Shown here in pieces: positions 25,417 to 35,023 of a DNA stretch of 64,000 bases (positions are counted from its first letter, which is position 1; the number at the start of each line of letters is the position of its first letter). The notes under the pieces are model-generated. The model ran no database searches. It was not told the origin of the DNA and was given only the letters and a program-made list of their open reading frames with translations. This DNA comes from Sphingomonas_O antarctica (GTDB lineage Bacteria; Pseudomonadota; Alphaproteobacteria; Sphingomonadales; Sphingomonadaceae). The position numbers were made by a program, and so were the translations under genes. Location of the stretch: contig NZ_CBCRXM010000010.1 of NCBI RefSeq assembly GCF_965137005.1, positions 40,266 through 104,265 of the forward strand. The letters are read 5' to 3'.

Positions 25417-28254
25417 TTATGCCGATGCCTTGCCGACAACCGGTTTCTGGTTGTCGCGGACACGGCGAATTTCTTCACGCACGCTGTGGCCCAGCGCATC
25501 GGCGACGAGCGCCGCCTGCTCGGCCTGATGCCGCTTCATCAGCCCCGTCGCGGGCGATGCCGCCGCCTTGCGCCCGGCATAGCGCGCGCGTTTGTCGGCA
25601 TGCCCGGTCTCGGCCAGGCACTCCTCGATAAAGGGCTCGACGAAGAACCACGCACCGTTATTCTTCGGCTCTTCCTGGGCCCACACCACTTCCTTCAAAT
25701 TGGGCATGCGCGACAGACGCAGCGCCAACGGCTCGGACGGGAACGGGTAAATCTGCTCGACGCGCAGCACCGACGTTACACCGTCATCGTCGGCATCGCG
25801 CGCATCGAACAGATCGTAAGCCACCTTGCCGGTGCACAGCACCAGCCGCTCGACCTTGTCGTCGGCCAGCTCGCGCGGATCGCTGAGGATGCGGCGGAAA
25901 TGGCTGCCCGAACCGAAATCTTCGGCCTTCGAAACCGCGCGCTTGTGCCGCAGCAGCGATTTGGGCGTCATCAGGATCAGCGGCTTGCGGAACGGCCGGT
26001 GCATCTGCCGCCGCAAAATGTGGAAGTAGTTCGCCGGCGTGGTGCAGTTCGCGACCTGGATATTATCCTCGGCGCACAATTGCAGATAACGTTCGAGCCG
26101 CGCCGACGAATGCTCCGGCCCCTGCCCTTCATACCCATGCGGCAGCAGCATCGTCAGCCCGTTTGCCCGCAGCCACTTAGCCTCGCCCGATGCGATGAAC
26201 TGGTCGATCATCACCTGCGCGCCATTGGCGAAATCGCCGAACTGGCCTTCCCACAACACCAATGCTTTCGGGTCTGCCGAAGCAAAGCCATATTCGAAGC
26301 CGAGCACACCGAACTCGCTGAGCGTCGAATCGAGCACTTCGAACCGCCCGTGCGGCACCGTGCACAACGGAATGTAGCGGCGTTCGTCATTCTGATCGAC
26401 CCACACCGCATGGCGCTGGCTGAACGTGCCGCGCCCCGAGTCCTGCCCCGACAGGCGGACTTGATAACCCTCCGACAGCAAGGATCCGAACGCCAGCGCC
26501 TCGCCCGTCGCCCAGTCGAAATTCTCACCCGTCTTGAACATCGCCGCCTTGGCATCGAGCACGCGCTTCAATGTCGGGTGCACCGTCAGATCGTCGGGCA
26601 CCGTCGTCAGCGTCCGGCCCAGCGCGTCGAACAATTTCTGCGACAGGCCGGTGTCGACATTGCGTCGTGCGGTTTCGGGATCGGCGGGTTTGGACAACCC
26701 CGACCAGCGTCCACCGAACCAGTCGGCCTCGTTCGCCTTGTAATTCGCGCCCGCAGTGAATTCGTCCTCCAGCATCGCGACGAAGCTGTCGGTCTTGTCC
26801 GCGACCCACTTGCCGTCAATCACGCCTTCGCCTTCCAGCTTGGCGGCGAACACCGCGCTGACCGGCGGGTGCTGCTTGATCGTCTTGTACATTAAAGGCT
26901 GGGTGAACATGGGCTCGTCGCCCTCATTGTGCCCGAACCGGCGATAGCACCACATGTCGATCACGATGTCGCGGTGGAACCGCTGGCGGAACTCGATCGC
27001 CATCTTGCAGGCAAAGGTCACCGCCTCGGGATCGTCGCCGTTGACGTGGAAGATCGGCGCCTGGACGCCCTTGGCCACATCCGACGGATAAGGCGACGAC
27101 CGCGCATATTGCGGACTGGTCGTGAAACCGATCTGGTTATTGATCACGAAGTGAATACAACCACCCGTGTTATAACCGCGCACGCCGGAGAAGCCGAGAC
27201 ATTCCCAGACGATGCCCTGCCCCGCGAATGCCGCGTCGCCGTGGATCAGCACCGGCAGAACCTGCTTATGCTCCTCAAGATCGTTGCGATCGGTCTGGAT
27301 CGCGCGCGCCTTGCCCAGTACCACCGGGTCCGCCGCCTCGAGGTGCGACGGGTTGGGCACGAGCGACATGTGCACCTTGATCCCGTCGAACTCGCGGTCG
27401 GTCGAGGTGCCCAGATGGTATTTCACATCGCCCGATCCGCCGACATCGTCGGGATTGGCGCTGCCGCCCGAAAATTCGTGGAAGATCACGCGGAACGGCT
27501 TGGCCATGACGTTGGCGAGCATGTTGAGCCGCCCCCGATGCGCCATGCCGTAAACGATCTCGCGCACGCCGAACTGGCCGCCATATTTGATCACGGCCTC
27601 CATTGCCGGGATCATCGCCTCGCCACCGTCCAGCCCGAACCGCTTGGTGCCGACATATTTGCGGCCGAGGAATTTTTCCCACTGCTCGGCCTCGATCACC
27701 TTGGCCAGGATCGCCTGCTTGCCCTCGGGCGAAAACGAGATGGCGGCGTCCTTGCCCTCCATGCGCTGTTGCAGGAAGCGGCGCTCCTCGACATCGCCGA
27801 TGTGCATATATTCGAGGCCCACATTGCCGCAGTAATTGCGCCGCAGAATGTCGATGATCTCGCGGAAACTCGCGCGATCGAGCCCCAGTGCCCCGCCCAG
27901 CCACACCTTACGGTCGAGATCAGCCTCGGACACGTCGAAGAATTCGGATTTCAGATCGTCGGGTAACGTCCGGTTGCTGAGGCCCAACGGATCGAGATTG
28001 GCCGCCAGATGCCCACGCACGCGATAGGTGCGGATGATCAGCATCGCCTTGATCGCGTCTGCCGCCGCCTGCTTCACCGATGTTTCATCGACCGGCGCGC
28101 CCGCCGACTTCGCCGCCGCCTTGACCGCCACCTCCATCTGCGTCGGGTCGAGCGCGGCCGTCAGATCGTCGCTGTCGAGCACCGGCCATGCCGGGTTCGC
28201 CCATGACGGCCCGGCTTCGTGTTCGGCGTTGAATTCGTTCGTTTCGTAACCCAT
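25417..28254 (-). CDS. sucA: 2-oxoglutarate dehydrogenase E1
   Basis: A 945-aa thiamine-diphosphate-dependent E1. An N-terminal segment beginning near LIRTYRVRGHLAANLDPLG precedes the ThDP-binding core. Typical motifs are MAHRGRLNMLANV, GDAAFAGQGIVWE, RRFGHNEGDEP and MLLPHGYEGQGPEHSSARLER, each read in part. The length matches the roughly 930-aa family norm. It decarboxylates 2-oxoglutarate and succinylates the E2 lipoyl group. The sucD stop is 18 nt upstream. Confidence 0.97.
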   Translation of the reverse strand: MGYETNEFNAEHEAGPSWANPAWPVLDSDDLTAALDPTQMEVAVKAAAKSAGAPVDETSVKQAAADAIKAMLIIRTYRVRGHLAANLDPLGLSNRTLPDDLKSEFFDVSEADLDRKVWLGGALGLDRASFREIIDILRRNYCGNVGLEYMHIGDVEERRFLQQRMEGKDAAISFSPEGKQAILAKVIEAEQWEKFLGRKYVGTKRFGLDGGEAMIPAMEAVIKYGGQFGVREIVYGMAHRGRLNMLANVMAKPFRVIFHEFSGGSANPDDVGGSGDVKYHLGTSTDREFDGIKVHMSLVPNPSHLEAADPVVLGKARAIQTDRNDLEEHKQVLPVLIHGDAAFAGQGIVWECLGFSGVRGYNTGGCIHFVINNQIGFTTSPQYARSSPYPSDVAKGVQAPIFHVNGDDPEAVTFACKMAIEFRQRFHRDIVIDMWCYRRFGHNEGDEPMFTQPLMYKTIKQHPPVSAVFAAKLEGEGVIDGKWVADKTDSFVAMLEDEFTAGANYKANEADWFGGRWSGLSKPADPETARRNVDTGLSQKLFDALGRTLTTVPDDLTVHPTLKRVLDAKAAMFKTGENFDWATGEALAFGSLLSEGYQVRLSGQDSGRGTFSQRHAVWVDQNDERRYIPLCTVPHGRFEVLDSTLSEFGVLGFEYGFASADPKALVLWEGQFGDFANGAQVMIDQFIASGEAKWLRANGLTMLLPHGYEGQGPEHSSARLERYLQLCAEDNIQVANCTTPANYFHILRRQMHRPFRKPLILMTPKSLLRHKRAVSKAEDFGSGSHFRRILSDPRELADDKVERLVLCTGKVAYDLFDARDADDDGVTSVLRVEQIYPFPSEPLALRLSRMPNLKEVVWAQEEPKNNGAWFFVEPFIEECLAETGHADKRARYAGRKAAASPATGLMKRHQAEQAALVADALGHSVREEIRRVRDNQKPVVGKASA

Positions 28255-28272
28255 CGACCCGCTCCTCGCGGT

Positions 28273-29157
28273 TTAGCCGTTCAGAACGGCCTTCAACGTC
28301 GTGCCCAATTCGCTCGGCGACAGCGACACGCGGATGCCCGCCGCCTCCATTGCCGCGATCTTGCTCTCGGCATCGCCCTTGCCGCCTGACACGATTGCCC
28401 CGGCATGGCCCATGCGCCGTCCCGGGGGCGCGGTGCGCCCGGCGATGAAGCCGGCCATCGGCTTCTTCCGCCCGCGCTTGGCCTCGTCGATCAGGAACTG
28501 CGCCGCCTGCTCTTCCGCGTCGCCGCCGATCTCGCCGATCATGATGATCGACTGCGTCGCCTCGTCCGCCAGGAACAGTTCGAGCACGTCGATAAAGTTC
28601 GTGCCGTTGACCGGATCGCCGCCAATGCCGACCGCGGTGGTCTGGCCGAGGCCCTCATTGGTCGTCTGGAACACCGCTTCATACGTCAGTGTGCCCGAAC
28701 GCGACACGACGCCGACCGAACCCTTGGAGAAAATCGACCCCGGCATGATGCCGATCTTGCACTCGCCGGGGGTCAGCACGCCGGGACAGTTCGGCCCGAT
28801 CAGCCGCGACTTCGAGCCACTCAGCGCGCGCTTGACCTTGACCATGTCGAGCACCGGAATGCCCTCGGTAATGCACACGATCAGTGGCACTTCGGCGTCG
28901 ATCGCCTCGAGGATCGAGTCCGCGGCGAAGGGCGGCGGCACGTACACCACGCTGGCATCGGCGCCGGTCATCGCGACAGCCTCTGCCACCGTGTTGAACA
29001 TCGGCAGCCCGATATGCGTCTGGCCACCCTTGCCCGGCGTCACGCCGCCGACCATTTGCGTGCCATAAGCCAGCGCCTGTTCGGTGTGGAACGTGCCGGT
29101 ATTGCCGGTCATCCCCTGCGTGATGACCTTGGTATGCTTGTTGACGAGGATGCTCAT
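28273..29157 (-). CDS. sucD: Succinyl-CoA synthetase alpha subunit
   Basis: A 294-aa alpha subunit of the ADP/GDP-forming succinate-CoA ligase. The CoA-binding segment TQGMTGNTGTFHTEQAL is near the N-terminus, and GPNCPGVLTPGE and the phospho-His motif GRRMGHAGAIVSG follow. The beta subunit gene sucC, which often lies directly upstream, is absent from this window. A hypothetical gene separates sucD from mdh instead. The alpha subunit needs SucC, so sucC must be elsewhere in the genome if the enzyme is functional. Confidence 0.97.
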   Translation of the reverse strand: MSILVNKHTKVITQGMTGNTGTFHTEQALAYGTQMVGGVTPGKGGQTHIGLPMFNTVAEAVAMTGADASVVYVPPPFAADSILEAIDAEVPLIVCITEGIPVLDMVKVKRALSGSKSRLIGPNCPGVLTPGECKIGIMPGSIFSKGSVGVVSRSGTLTYEAVFQTTNEGLGQTTAVGIGGDPVNGTNFIDVLELFLADEATQSIIMIGEIGGDAEEQAAQFLIDEAKRGRKKPMAGFIAGRTAPPGRRMGHAGAIVSGGKGDAESKIAAMEAAGIRVSLSPSELGTTLKAVLNG

Positions 29158-29225
29158 CGTAACTCCTTGGATGCAGTGCCGCGAAGGCCCGCAAGCGTTT
29201 GATCATTTGTGTTGGATGCGTGCAT

Positions 29226-29786
29226 CTATTTGCGGCTATTCACGGGGTTGCGCTTGATCGACTGACGCAGTTTCCAGTCGCCGGTCTCTTCCTTGCTCAT
29301 CGTCGCTACCTGCAGTTTGACGAACGTGCCTATGCGACCAACATAAAGCTTCTTGCCTTCCTCGGGCAGCGGGAACTCGACCTGCCCATAGCGCGTCTCG
29401 ACTTCGATAAACCGGCTCCGCTGGGTTGCCGAAAAACGCGTATTGAGTACCTTCTCCCAAGTTGGCGCAAACGGCAGCCCCTGAGCAACAACCGCGCAGC
29501 CCTTGGTGTAATACTCGCCCTGCGGCTTGTGATCCCACACCACTAAGTAAGCGGGCTTTGACAAGGTCAGCTGATAATATTTTGCGTCGTCAATATGCCC
29601 GTAGGACCAACGCACATCGCTGTGCAAATCCTTGGGCTGGATCGCCTTGACCTGGCCGGGCCCGAATGTCGCCTGACCATGCATGCAGGCCTCACGAAAC
29701 CGGCTGACCACGTAATCGACCTCGGCATCGGGCAAATCCGACGCACTGATGTCCATTATCATCAAAAGGCTCGCCGCGCCGATCAC
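29226..29786 (-). CDS. Hypothetical protein in mdh-sucD interval
   Basis: A 186-aa protein that I do not recognise. A GTG start overlaps the mdh stop as GTGA, indicating coupled translation. The first 17 residues are hydrophobic (MIGAASLLMIMDISASD) and could be a short signal peptide. The remainder is mixed alpha/beta, with two Cys (EACMHG, TKGCAVV) and motifs HIDDAKYYQLTLSKPAYLVV and KLYVGRIGTFVKLQV, quoted in part. It may be an exported beta-domain protein. Its position exactly where sucC often lies is odd. Confidence 0.7.
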   Translation of the reverse strand: MIGAASLLMIMDISASDLPDAEVDYVVSRFREACMHGQATFGPGQVKAIQPKDLHSDVRWSYGHIDDAKYYQLTLSKPAYLVVWDHKPQGEYYTKGCAVVAQGLPFAPTWEKVLNTRFSATQRSRFIEVETRYGQVEFPLPEEGKKLYVGRIGTFVKLQVATMSKEETGDWKLRQSIKRNPVNSRK

Positions 29787-30745
29787 GCCAGCGAGCTATC
29801 GATGCCCTTACACGCCTCAAGCAACTCCTTGACCGCATCGACGCTGACCTGAAGGTTGCCCTTGGCTTCCTCGTCCAGTTCGATCTCGACGATCTGCTCC
29901 ACGCCGCCCGCGCCGATCACCACCGGCACGCCGACGTATAGTCCGTCGAGGCCATACTGGCCCTCGACATAAGCCGCGCAAGGCAGCAGGCGCTTCTGGT
30001 CGCCGAGATAGGCTTCGGCCATCGCGATGCCGCTGGTCGCCGGAGCGTAATAGGCCGAGCCTGTCTTGAGCAAGGCGACGATCTCGCCGCCGCCGCCGCG
30101 CGTGCGCTTGACGATCGCGTCGATCTTTTCCTTGGTCGAACGGCCCATCTTGATGAGGTCGGGTACCGGGATGCCCGCGACGGTCGAATATTGGACCACC
30201 GGGACCATCGTGTCGCCGTGCCCGCCGAGCACGAAGGTGGTCACGTCCTTCGCCGAAACCTGGAATTCCTCGGCGAGGAAATGCGAGAAGCGCGCCGAGT
30301 CGAGCACGCCGGCCATGCCGACGACCTTGTTGTGCGGCAGGCCCGAAAATTCGCGCAACGCCCACACCATCGCGTCGAGCGGGTTGGTGATGCAGATAAC
30401 GAACGCGTCGGGGGCGTTGTTCTTGATGCCCTCGCCGACCGCTTTCATCACCTTCAGATTGATACCGAGCAGGTCGTCGCGGCTCATGCCCGGCTTGCGC
30501 GCCACGCCCGCGGTGACGATCACCACGTCGGCGCCGGCGACATCGGCATAGTCATTGCTGCCGGTGATCTTCGCGTCGAAGCCCTCGACTGCGGCACACT
30601 GGCTCAGGTCCAGCGCCTTGCCCTGCGGGATGCCTTCGGCGACGTCGAACAGGACGATGTCGCCCAGTCCTTTCAATGCTGCGAGGTGGGCGAGCGTGCC
30701 GCCGATATTACCCGCGCCGATCAGCGCGATCTTCTTGCGTGCCAT
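29783..30745 (-). CDS. mdh: Malate dehydrogenase (NAD-dependent)
   Basis: A 320-aa LDH-like malate dehydrogenase of the tetrameric bacterial type. The Rossmann motif IALIGAGNIGGTLAHLA opens the protein. AGVARKPGMSRDDLLG carries the substrate Arg loop, and VLGGHGDTMVPV holds the catalytic His. It oxidises malate to oxaloacetate. The ATG at 30743-30745 (MARKKIALIG) follows GGGATGG and gives the usual N-terminus; upstream in-frame ATGs add a non-homologous stretch. It is the first gene of the TCA gene row. Confidence 0.97.
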   Translation of the reverse strand: MARKKIALIGAGNIGGTLAHLAALKGLGDIVLFDVAEGIPQGKALDLSQCAAVEGFDAKITGSNDYADVAGADVVIVTAGVARKPGMSRDDLLGINLKVMKAVGEGIKNNAPDAFVICITNPLDAMVWALREFSGLPHNKVVGMAGVLDSARFSHFLAEEFQVSAKDVTTFVLGGHGDTMVPVVQYSTVAGIPVPDLIKMGRSTKEKIDAIVKRTRGGGGEIVALLKTGSAYYAPATSGIAMAEAYLGDQKRLLPCAAYVEGQYGLDGLYVGVPVVIGAGGVEQIVEIELDEEAKGNLQVSVDAVKELLEACKGIDSSLA

Positions 30746-30851
30746 GAACGAAACCATCCCCGCTTCTACTGGAAACGGAGGGCGCATTAGGCGCGAATGG
30801 TTAATGCGGCAACCTAGCGCCGGGAACTATCTTTGCAACTTGTTCGCAATA

Positions 30852-31211
30852 TCAAATGGCTTCGATCCGCAGCGATAAGCTACCCCCGCTTGGCGCATCC
30901 TCCAGCGCCACCGCCCGGTCGACAATCCCCGGCGAAGTTGAAGACGACACTTGTACTTCTTGTCCCGTCAGCAGTTTGCGAACGCCATCCACGACCAAAG
31001 TCGCCCCGACCAGTTCGGGTGAAGGCGCGGCATAAACGCGGTAGCCGGTTCCCGAATTGCAAAACTCGTGAAGCTTGCCGCCGTTCAACGCGACGCGGCA
31101 GGCGAGCGGCACTTCGCCACGGATCGCGATCGTGTAGCTCGCCTCGCTCCGTCCCACCGACGGAATGGTCGCGGCTAGTGCGAACAACGCTGCAATGATC
31201 GGGCGGGACAT
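30852..31211 (-). CDS. Secreted protein of unknown function, spore-coat-U-like pattern
   Basis: A 119-aa protein with a signal peptide ending near SVGRSEA. The mature part has CRVAL, HEFCNSGTGYRVYAAP and GATLVVDGVRKLL, a layout like spore-coat-protein-U or fimbrial-type beta domains where CN-GY follows a first Cys. The two Cys probably form a disulfide in the periplasm. No chaperone or usher gene is adjacent. Assignment rests on pattern only. Confidence 0.6.
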   Translation of the reverse strand: MSRPIIAALFALAATIPSVGRSEASYTIAIRGEVPLACRVALNGGKLHEFCNSGTGYRVYAAPSPELVGATLVVDGVRKLLTGQEVQVSSSTSPGIVDRAVALEDAPSGGSLSLRIEAI

Positions 31212-31281
31212 GCCAGCGGATTACGGCGACCCCGGTCAACACCCGGTTGCCCGCGCTGGTTAACGGTTAGTCTTCCATAAC

Positions 31282-31881
31282 TTAAGTCGCGGCACCCTCG
31301 ATCGGCCCCGCCGACGCGCGCGGGCGCGACATAACGCGGTGAACCATCGGTTCGAAATATTCGAGCGGCAGCGTGTCATAGTCAGGATCGAACGCCGCCT
31401 GGTCGTATTTCTCGCAAAACTCCGCGCACGCATCGAAATACGGGTTGCCGATAAAGGCGTCGCGCGCGTTGCGGTTCATCCCCAGGAAGTGGAAGTAATA
31501 ATAACCCTGAAAAGCGCCGTGCTGCTTGCAAATCCAATGTTCCTCGGGCGTGACGAACGGCTTGACGATCGCCGCACCGATATCGGGATGATTATACGTC
31601 CCGATCGTGTCGCCAATGTCGTGGAGCAGCGCCATCACGACATAGCTCTCCCCGCGCCCGTCGCGGTGCGCGCGAGTCGCGGTTTGCAGGCAATGCTGCA
31701 GCCGGTCGATCGGAAAGCCGCCATAATCGCCGTCGAGCAATTTGAGATGGGTCAGCACGCGGTCCGCGACGCCGCCGGCAAATTGCATGAAGTGCGTCGC
31801 GATCAGCGACCAGTCTTCTTGCGTGCCTTCTTCGAAATTTCGAAACTTGGCCCGCTGCTGCGGTGCTTCGTAATCGGCCAT
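31282..31881 (-). CDS. HD-domain phosphohydrolase/oxygenase-like protein
   Basis: A 199-aa cytosolic protein. VVMALLHDIGDTIGTYNHPD has the HD motif and resembles HD proteins of the PhnZ/myo-inositol-oxygenase type, with further His in EEHWICKQHGAFQGYYY. These bind two metals and act as phosphohydrolases or mixed-valent di-iron oxygenases; which applies here is unclear. No phosphonate genes are adjacent. The ATG at 31879-31881 follows GGAGACTGG. It is divergent from the LytS-like kinase gene. Confidence 0.75.
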   Translation of the reverse strand: MADYEAPQQRAKFRNFEEGTQEDWSLIATHFMQFAGGVADRVLTHLKLLDGDYGGFPIDRLQHCLQTATRAHRDGRGESYVVMALLHDIGDTIGTYNHPDIGAAIVKPFVTPEEHWICKQHGAFQGYYYFHFLGMNRNARDAFIGNPYFDACAEFCEKYDQAAFDPDYDTLPLEYFEPMVHRVMSRPRASAGPIEGAAT

Positions 31882-31962
31882 GACCAGTCTCCTCGACGTG
31901 GAACCTACGCCGATTGGAAGCAGATTGGAACGGGGCGCCAAGCTCTGCTAGTCCCGCCCGCA

Positions 31963-33054
31963 ATGGCTGCTCCGCCCACCCCCAAGACGTTCTTCGAAGA
32001 CAAGGACCGCGCGTTCTGGATGCTCCAGGGTGCGGGCTGGACCGGCTATCTGATGCTCCGCGCGGCACAGGGCGTCGCCAACGGGATGAGCATCAGCTTC
32101 TTCATCCCGGTGCTGGTGTCCGCCGCCACCGGCTATTCGCTGACGTTGGTGATGGCGGCGGTTTATCGCTTCCTGATCCGCCAGCGCCCGGTGCTATTGT
32201 GGATCGGCAGCGTCATTTCGCTGGTCATCGCGGTGTCGGCTTATTCGATCATCGACGCGTTCGTGTTTTCGCTGATCAACCGGGGCGGCGCCTTCGAAGG
32301 GGCATTGCTGCTGGCTTCGGTGTTGCTCGACGGGCTGCTCCTGGCCGCCTGGTCGGCGCTGTATTTCAGCATCAATTTCTTCCTGATCGCCGAGGAACAG
32401 CGCGTGCAACTGGCGAAGCTCGAAGGTCAGGCGAGTTCGGCGCAGCTGGCGATGCTGCGCTATCAGCTCAACCCGCATTTCCTGTTCAACACGCTCAATT
32501 CCATCTCGACACTGGTGCTGCTCAAGCAAACCGACCGCGCCAATGCGATGCTCAGCCGCTTGGCGTCGTTTCTGCGCTACACACTGGTCAACGAACCCGA
32601 AGCGCAAGTCAGCCTCGCACAAGAGTTCGAGACGCTGAAGCTCTATCTCGAGATCGAAAAGATGCGCTTCGAAGAACGCCTCCGTGCCACGTTCGAGCTC
32701 GATCCCGCCGCGTCGCAGGCACGCATCCCTTCGCTCCTGCTCCAGCCGCTGATCGAAAACGCAATCAAATACGCGGTGACGCCGCAGGAAGAGGGGGCGG
32801 AGATCGCAGTCGATGCACGGCTCGTCGGGGATCGGGTGCGAATTGTCGTCTCCGACACCGGCCCCGGCTTGAACGATGTCAGCGTTCGTCCCAGCTTCTC
32901 AACCGGCGTCGGCTTGCCCAACATCCGTGATCGGTTGGGCCAGGCCTTCGGGGAGGATCAGACGTTCGACATGACGAACCGGCCAGAAGGCGGGTTCCTC
33001 GTGACGATCGACATTCCCTTCGTGACCGACGCGCAGTTGCAAGAGGCCGCATGA
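31963..33054 (+). CDS. LytS/YehU-type sensor histidine kinase
   Basis: A 363-aa kinase with four predicted membrane helices (about residues 20-140) and a short coiled coil. The His_kinase domain then starts LRYQLNPHFLFNTLNSIS, the signature phospho-acceptor motif of this class. The ATPase part shows LLLQPLIENAIKYA and DTGPGL. No extracellular sensor domain is evident. The stop overlaps the following LytTR regulator start by 4 nt, so they form a matched pair. Confidence 0.92.
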   Translation: MAAPPTPKTFFEDKDRAFWMLQGAGWTGYLMLRAAQGVANGMSISFFIPVLVSAATGYSLTLVMAAVYRFLIRQRPVLLWIGSVISLVIAVSAYSIIDAFVFSLINRGGAFEGALLLASVLLDGLLLAAWSALYFSINFFLIAEEQRVQLAKLEGQASSAQLAMLRYQLNPHFLFNTLNSISTLVLLKQTDRANAMLSRLASFLRYTLVNEPEAQVSLAQEFETLKLYLEIEKMRFEERLRATFELDPAASQARIPSLLLQPLIENAIKYAVTPQEEGAEIAVDARLVGDRVRIVVSDTGPGLNDVSVRPSFSTGVGLPNIRDRLGQAFGEDQTFDMTNRPEGGFLVTIDIPFVTDAQLQEAA

Positions 33055-33857
33055 CCATACGCACCATTCTCGTCGACGATGAAACACTGGCCATTCAGGG
33101 GCTGCAGCACCGCCTCGCCGCGTTCGACGATGTTGAAATCGTCGCGACCTGCAACAACGGGCGCGAGGCGATCCGCCAGATCAAGACCGAAAAACCAGAC
33201 TTGGTGTTCCTCGACATTCAAATGCCGGGGTTCGACGGGTTTTCGGTGGTTCAGGGGTTGATGGACATCGAGCCGCCGCTGTTCGTGTTCGTCACCGCTT
33301 ATTCGGATCACGCGCTGCGCGCGTTCGAGGCCGACGCGCTCGATTACCTCATGAAACCGGTCGAGGAAGCGCGCCTCGCCGACACGCTCGAACGCGTCCG
33401 CGCGCGGCTGCTGGAAAAGAAAGGCGCAGTCGACGCCGAGCGGCTTATGGAGGTGCTGACCGAGCATGCGCCCGAAGCTGCCGAGGAACTTGCCATCGCG
33501 ACCGACGAAGCGGGACCGGCTGCCGACCGCTACGAAAAGATCATCAATATCAAGGATCGCAACCAGATTTTCCGCGTCGAGGTCGACACGATCGAACGTG
33601 TCGAAGCCGCGGGCGATTACATGTGCATCTACACGGCGGAAAACTCCCTGATCCTGCGCGAAACGATGAAGGATCTGGAACGCCGCCTCGACCCGCGTCG
33701 GTTCCAACGCATCCACCGCTCGCAGATCGTCAATCTCGACCACGTCAAACAGGTCAAGCCGCACACCAATGGCGAATGTTTCCTGCTTCTCGATTCAGGG
33801 GCGCAGGTGAAGGTGTCGCGGTCGTATCGAGAGGTTGTCGCCAGGTTCGTTCACTAA
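33051..33857 (+). CDS. LytTR-type response regulator
   Basis: A 268-aa regulator. The receiver begins RTILVDDETLAIQGL, has the phospho-Asp in LVFLDIQMPGFDG and the Lys in DALDYLMKPVEEARL. A linker of about 40 residues leads to a C-terminal LytTR DNA-binding domain (NQIFRVEVDTIERVEAAGDY, IHRSQIVNLDHV). LytTR proteins bind paired direct repeats in promoters; targets are not evident here. It follows the LytS-like kinase with an ATGA overlap. Confidence 0.93.
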   Translation: MTIRTILVDDETLAIQGLQHRLAAFDDVEIVATCNNGREAIRQIKTEKPDLVFLDIQMPGFDGFSVVQGLMDIEPPLFVFVTAYSDHALRAFEADALDYLMKPVEEARLADTLERVRARLLEKKGAVDAERLMEVLTEHAPEAAEELAIATDEAGPAADRYEKIINIKDRNQIFRVEVDTIERVEAAGDYMCIYTAENSLILRETMKDLERRLDPRRFQRIHRSQIVNLDHVKQVKPHTNGECFLLLDSGAQVKVSRSYREVVARFVH

Positions 33858-33863
33858 GTCGCC

Positions 33864-34355
33864 TCAGACGAACGTCAGCAAAGCCAGCAACTTTACGTCC
33901 ACGACCAAACCTTCGTCCCGCTTGCGCGAAAGAAACGCCGGCACATCCGCCAATGCCACGCGGTGCAGCACTATCCCGTCCTCGGGCGCATCGCCGCTGT
34001 CTTGCAACCCTGTCGCGCGCAGCAGTTCGAACGTCTCGCTGACCATCCCGGGTGATGACGCGAACGTCCCCAACCGCTCGACGTTTCCGGCAATCCAGCC
34101 GGTCTCCTCGCGCAATTCCTTAATCGCCGCGGACTCGATAGTTTCGCCAGCGGTCTCGTCGCCGACCAGCCCCGCAGGCAATTCGATGGTCCGCGCGTTA
34201 AGCGGCACGCGAAACTGTTCGACCAGCAGGACGTGCCCATCATCGACCGCCAAGATCACCGCCGCGCCGATATTTCGCGCTCGCGCTGCCCATTCCCATG
34301 ACCCGTCGCGCATCGCCGCGATGTAACGGCCCTGCCAGACGGTTTCGCGGCTCAC
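33864..34355 (-). CDS. Nudix hydrolase, ADP-ribose pyrophosphatase-like
   Basis: A 163-aa Nudix protein. The Nudix box runs from GLVGDETAGE through AIKELREETGW, with the REEx(2)E-type metal ligands intact. The preceding EQFRVPLNARTIELPAG is typical of ADP-ribose/NDP-sugar pyrophosphatases. The ATG overlaps the TPM gene stop by 4 nt, making it the last gene of a LemA-TPM-TPM-Nudix row. Confidence 0.88.
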   Translation of the reverse strand: MSRETVWQGRYIAAMRDGSWEWAARARNIGAAVILAVDDGHVLLVEQFRVPLNARTIELPAGLVGDETAGETIESAAIKELREETGWIAGNVERLGTFASSPGMVSETFELLRATGLQDSGDAPEDGIVLHRVALADVPAFLSRKRDEGLVVDVKLLALLTFV

Positions 34356-35023
34356 AGTTCGATCAGGCGGTCGGGCAATTCGTTCACATCGCCGTCGAGG
34401 CGCGGCAGGCCTTCGCGCAGGATCGAACCGACCTGCGTTACGGCCGCGGCCATGCCTTCGGCGACGCGGCCATGGCGCACTTCGGCGACCAACGCGACCA
34501 TCGCGTCGCCCCAGCGTTCCTCGGGCACTTTCGCATGGATTGCCTCGTCCGCGATGATTTCTGCCATATGTTCGCGCATCGACAGGTAAATGAGGATGCC
34601 GGTGCGCCCGGTGGTGCGGGCTTCGGCGCCGACCTTGAACAGTTCGAGGGCGCGGCGGCGGACGCGGCGGCGTTTGGTCGATTTGGGCACCAGCGCGATG
34701 CGCAGCGGCATCCAGGCGAGGATCAGCCGGGTCCCGAAATATTTGAGCGCCAGCGCGATCATGATCACGATCATCAGGTTGCGGAAATCGAGATCGCCCC
34801 AGCCGCCCGAGACCAACCCGATCAGCCGTTCGTAAAGCGCCGGAAAGCTCGCAAAGGCGGCGAGCGCAAGGAACATCACCAACACCGCATATTGGATCGC
34901 CGCATCATGATACGGATCGGATTGTTCGGTGACGACAGTCAGGATTTCGCCCGAGGTCGTGCCCTCCGCGTCGCTGACCGCCTGCGACACCAGGGCGCGT
35001 CCGGCATCGTCGAGCCCTACCAT
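34352..35023 (-). CDS. TPM-domain membrane protein
   Basis: A 223-aa protein with a TPM fold split by hydrophobic segments. It begins LDDAGRALVSQAVSDAEGTT, has two or three membrane helices near residues 45-105, and then RTGILIYLSMREHMAEIIAD. It overlaps the upstream TPM gene by 7 nt. TPM proteins paired with LemA recur across bacteria but have no settled function. A phosphatase role is inferred from plant TLP18.3 homologues only. Confidence 0.82.
   Translation of the reverse strand: MVGLDDAGRALVSQAVSDAEGTTSGEILTVVTEQSDPYHDAAIQYAVLVMFLALAAFASFPALYERLIGLVSGGWGDLDFRNLMIVIMIALALKYFGTRLILAWMPLRIALVPKSTKRRRVRRRALELFKVGAEARTTGRTGILIYLSMREHMAEIIADEAIHAKVPEERWGDAMVALVAEVRHGRVAEGMAAAVTQVGSILREGLPRLDGDVNELPDRLIEL

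Noticed and set aside
24277..26895. Long plus-strand frames opposite odhB and sucA
   Set aside because: They are His/Arg-rich shadow frames of well-supported genes on the other strand.
31282..31881. Phosphonate-degrading PhnZ oxygenase
   Set aside because: HD motifs are present, but no phosphonate genes are nearby and diagnostic residues were not confirmed, so only a generic HD call is made.
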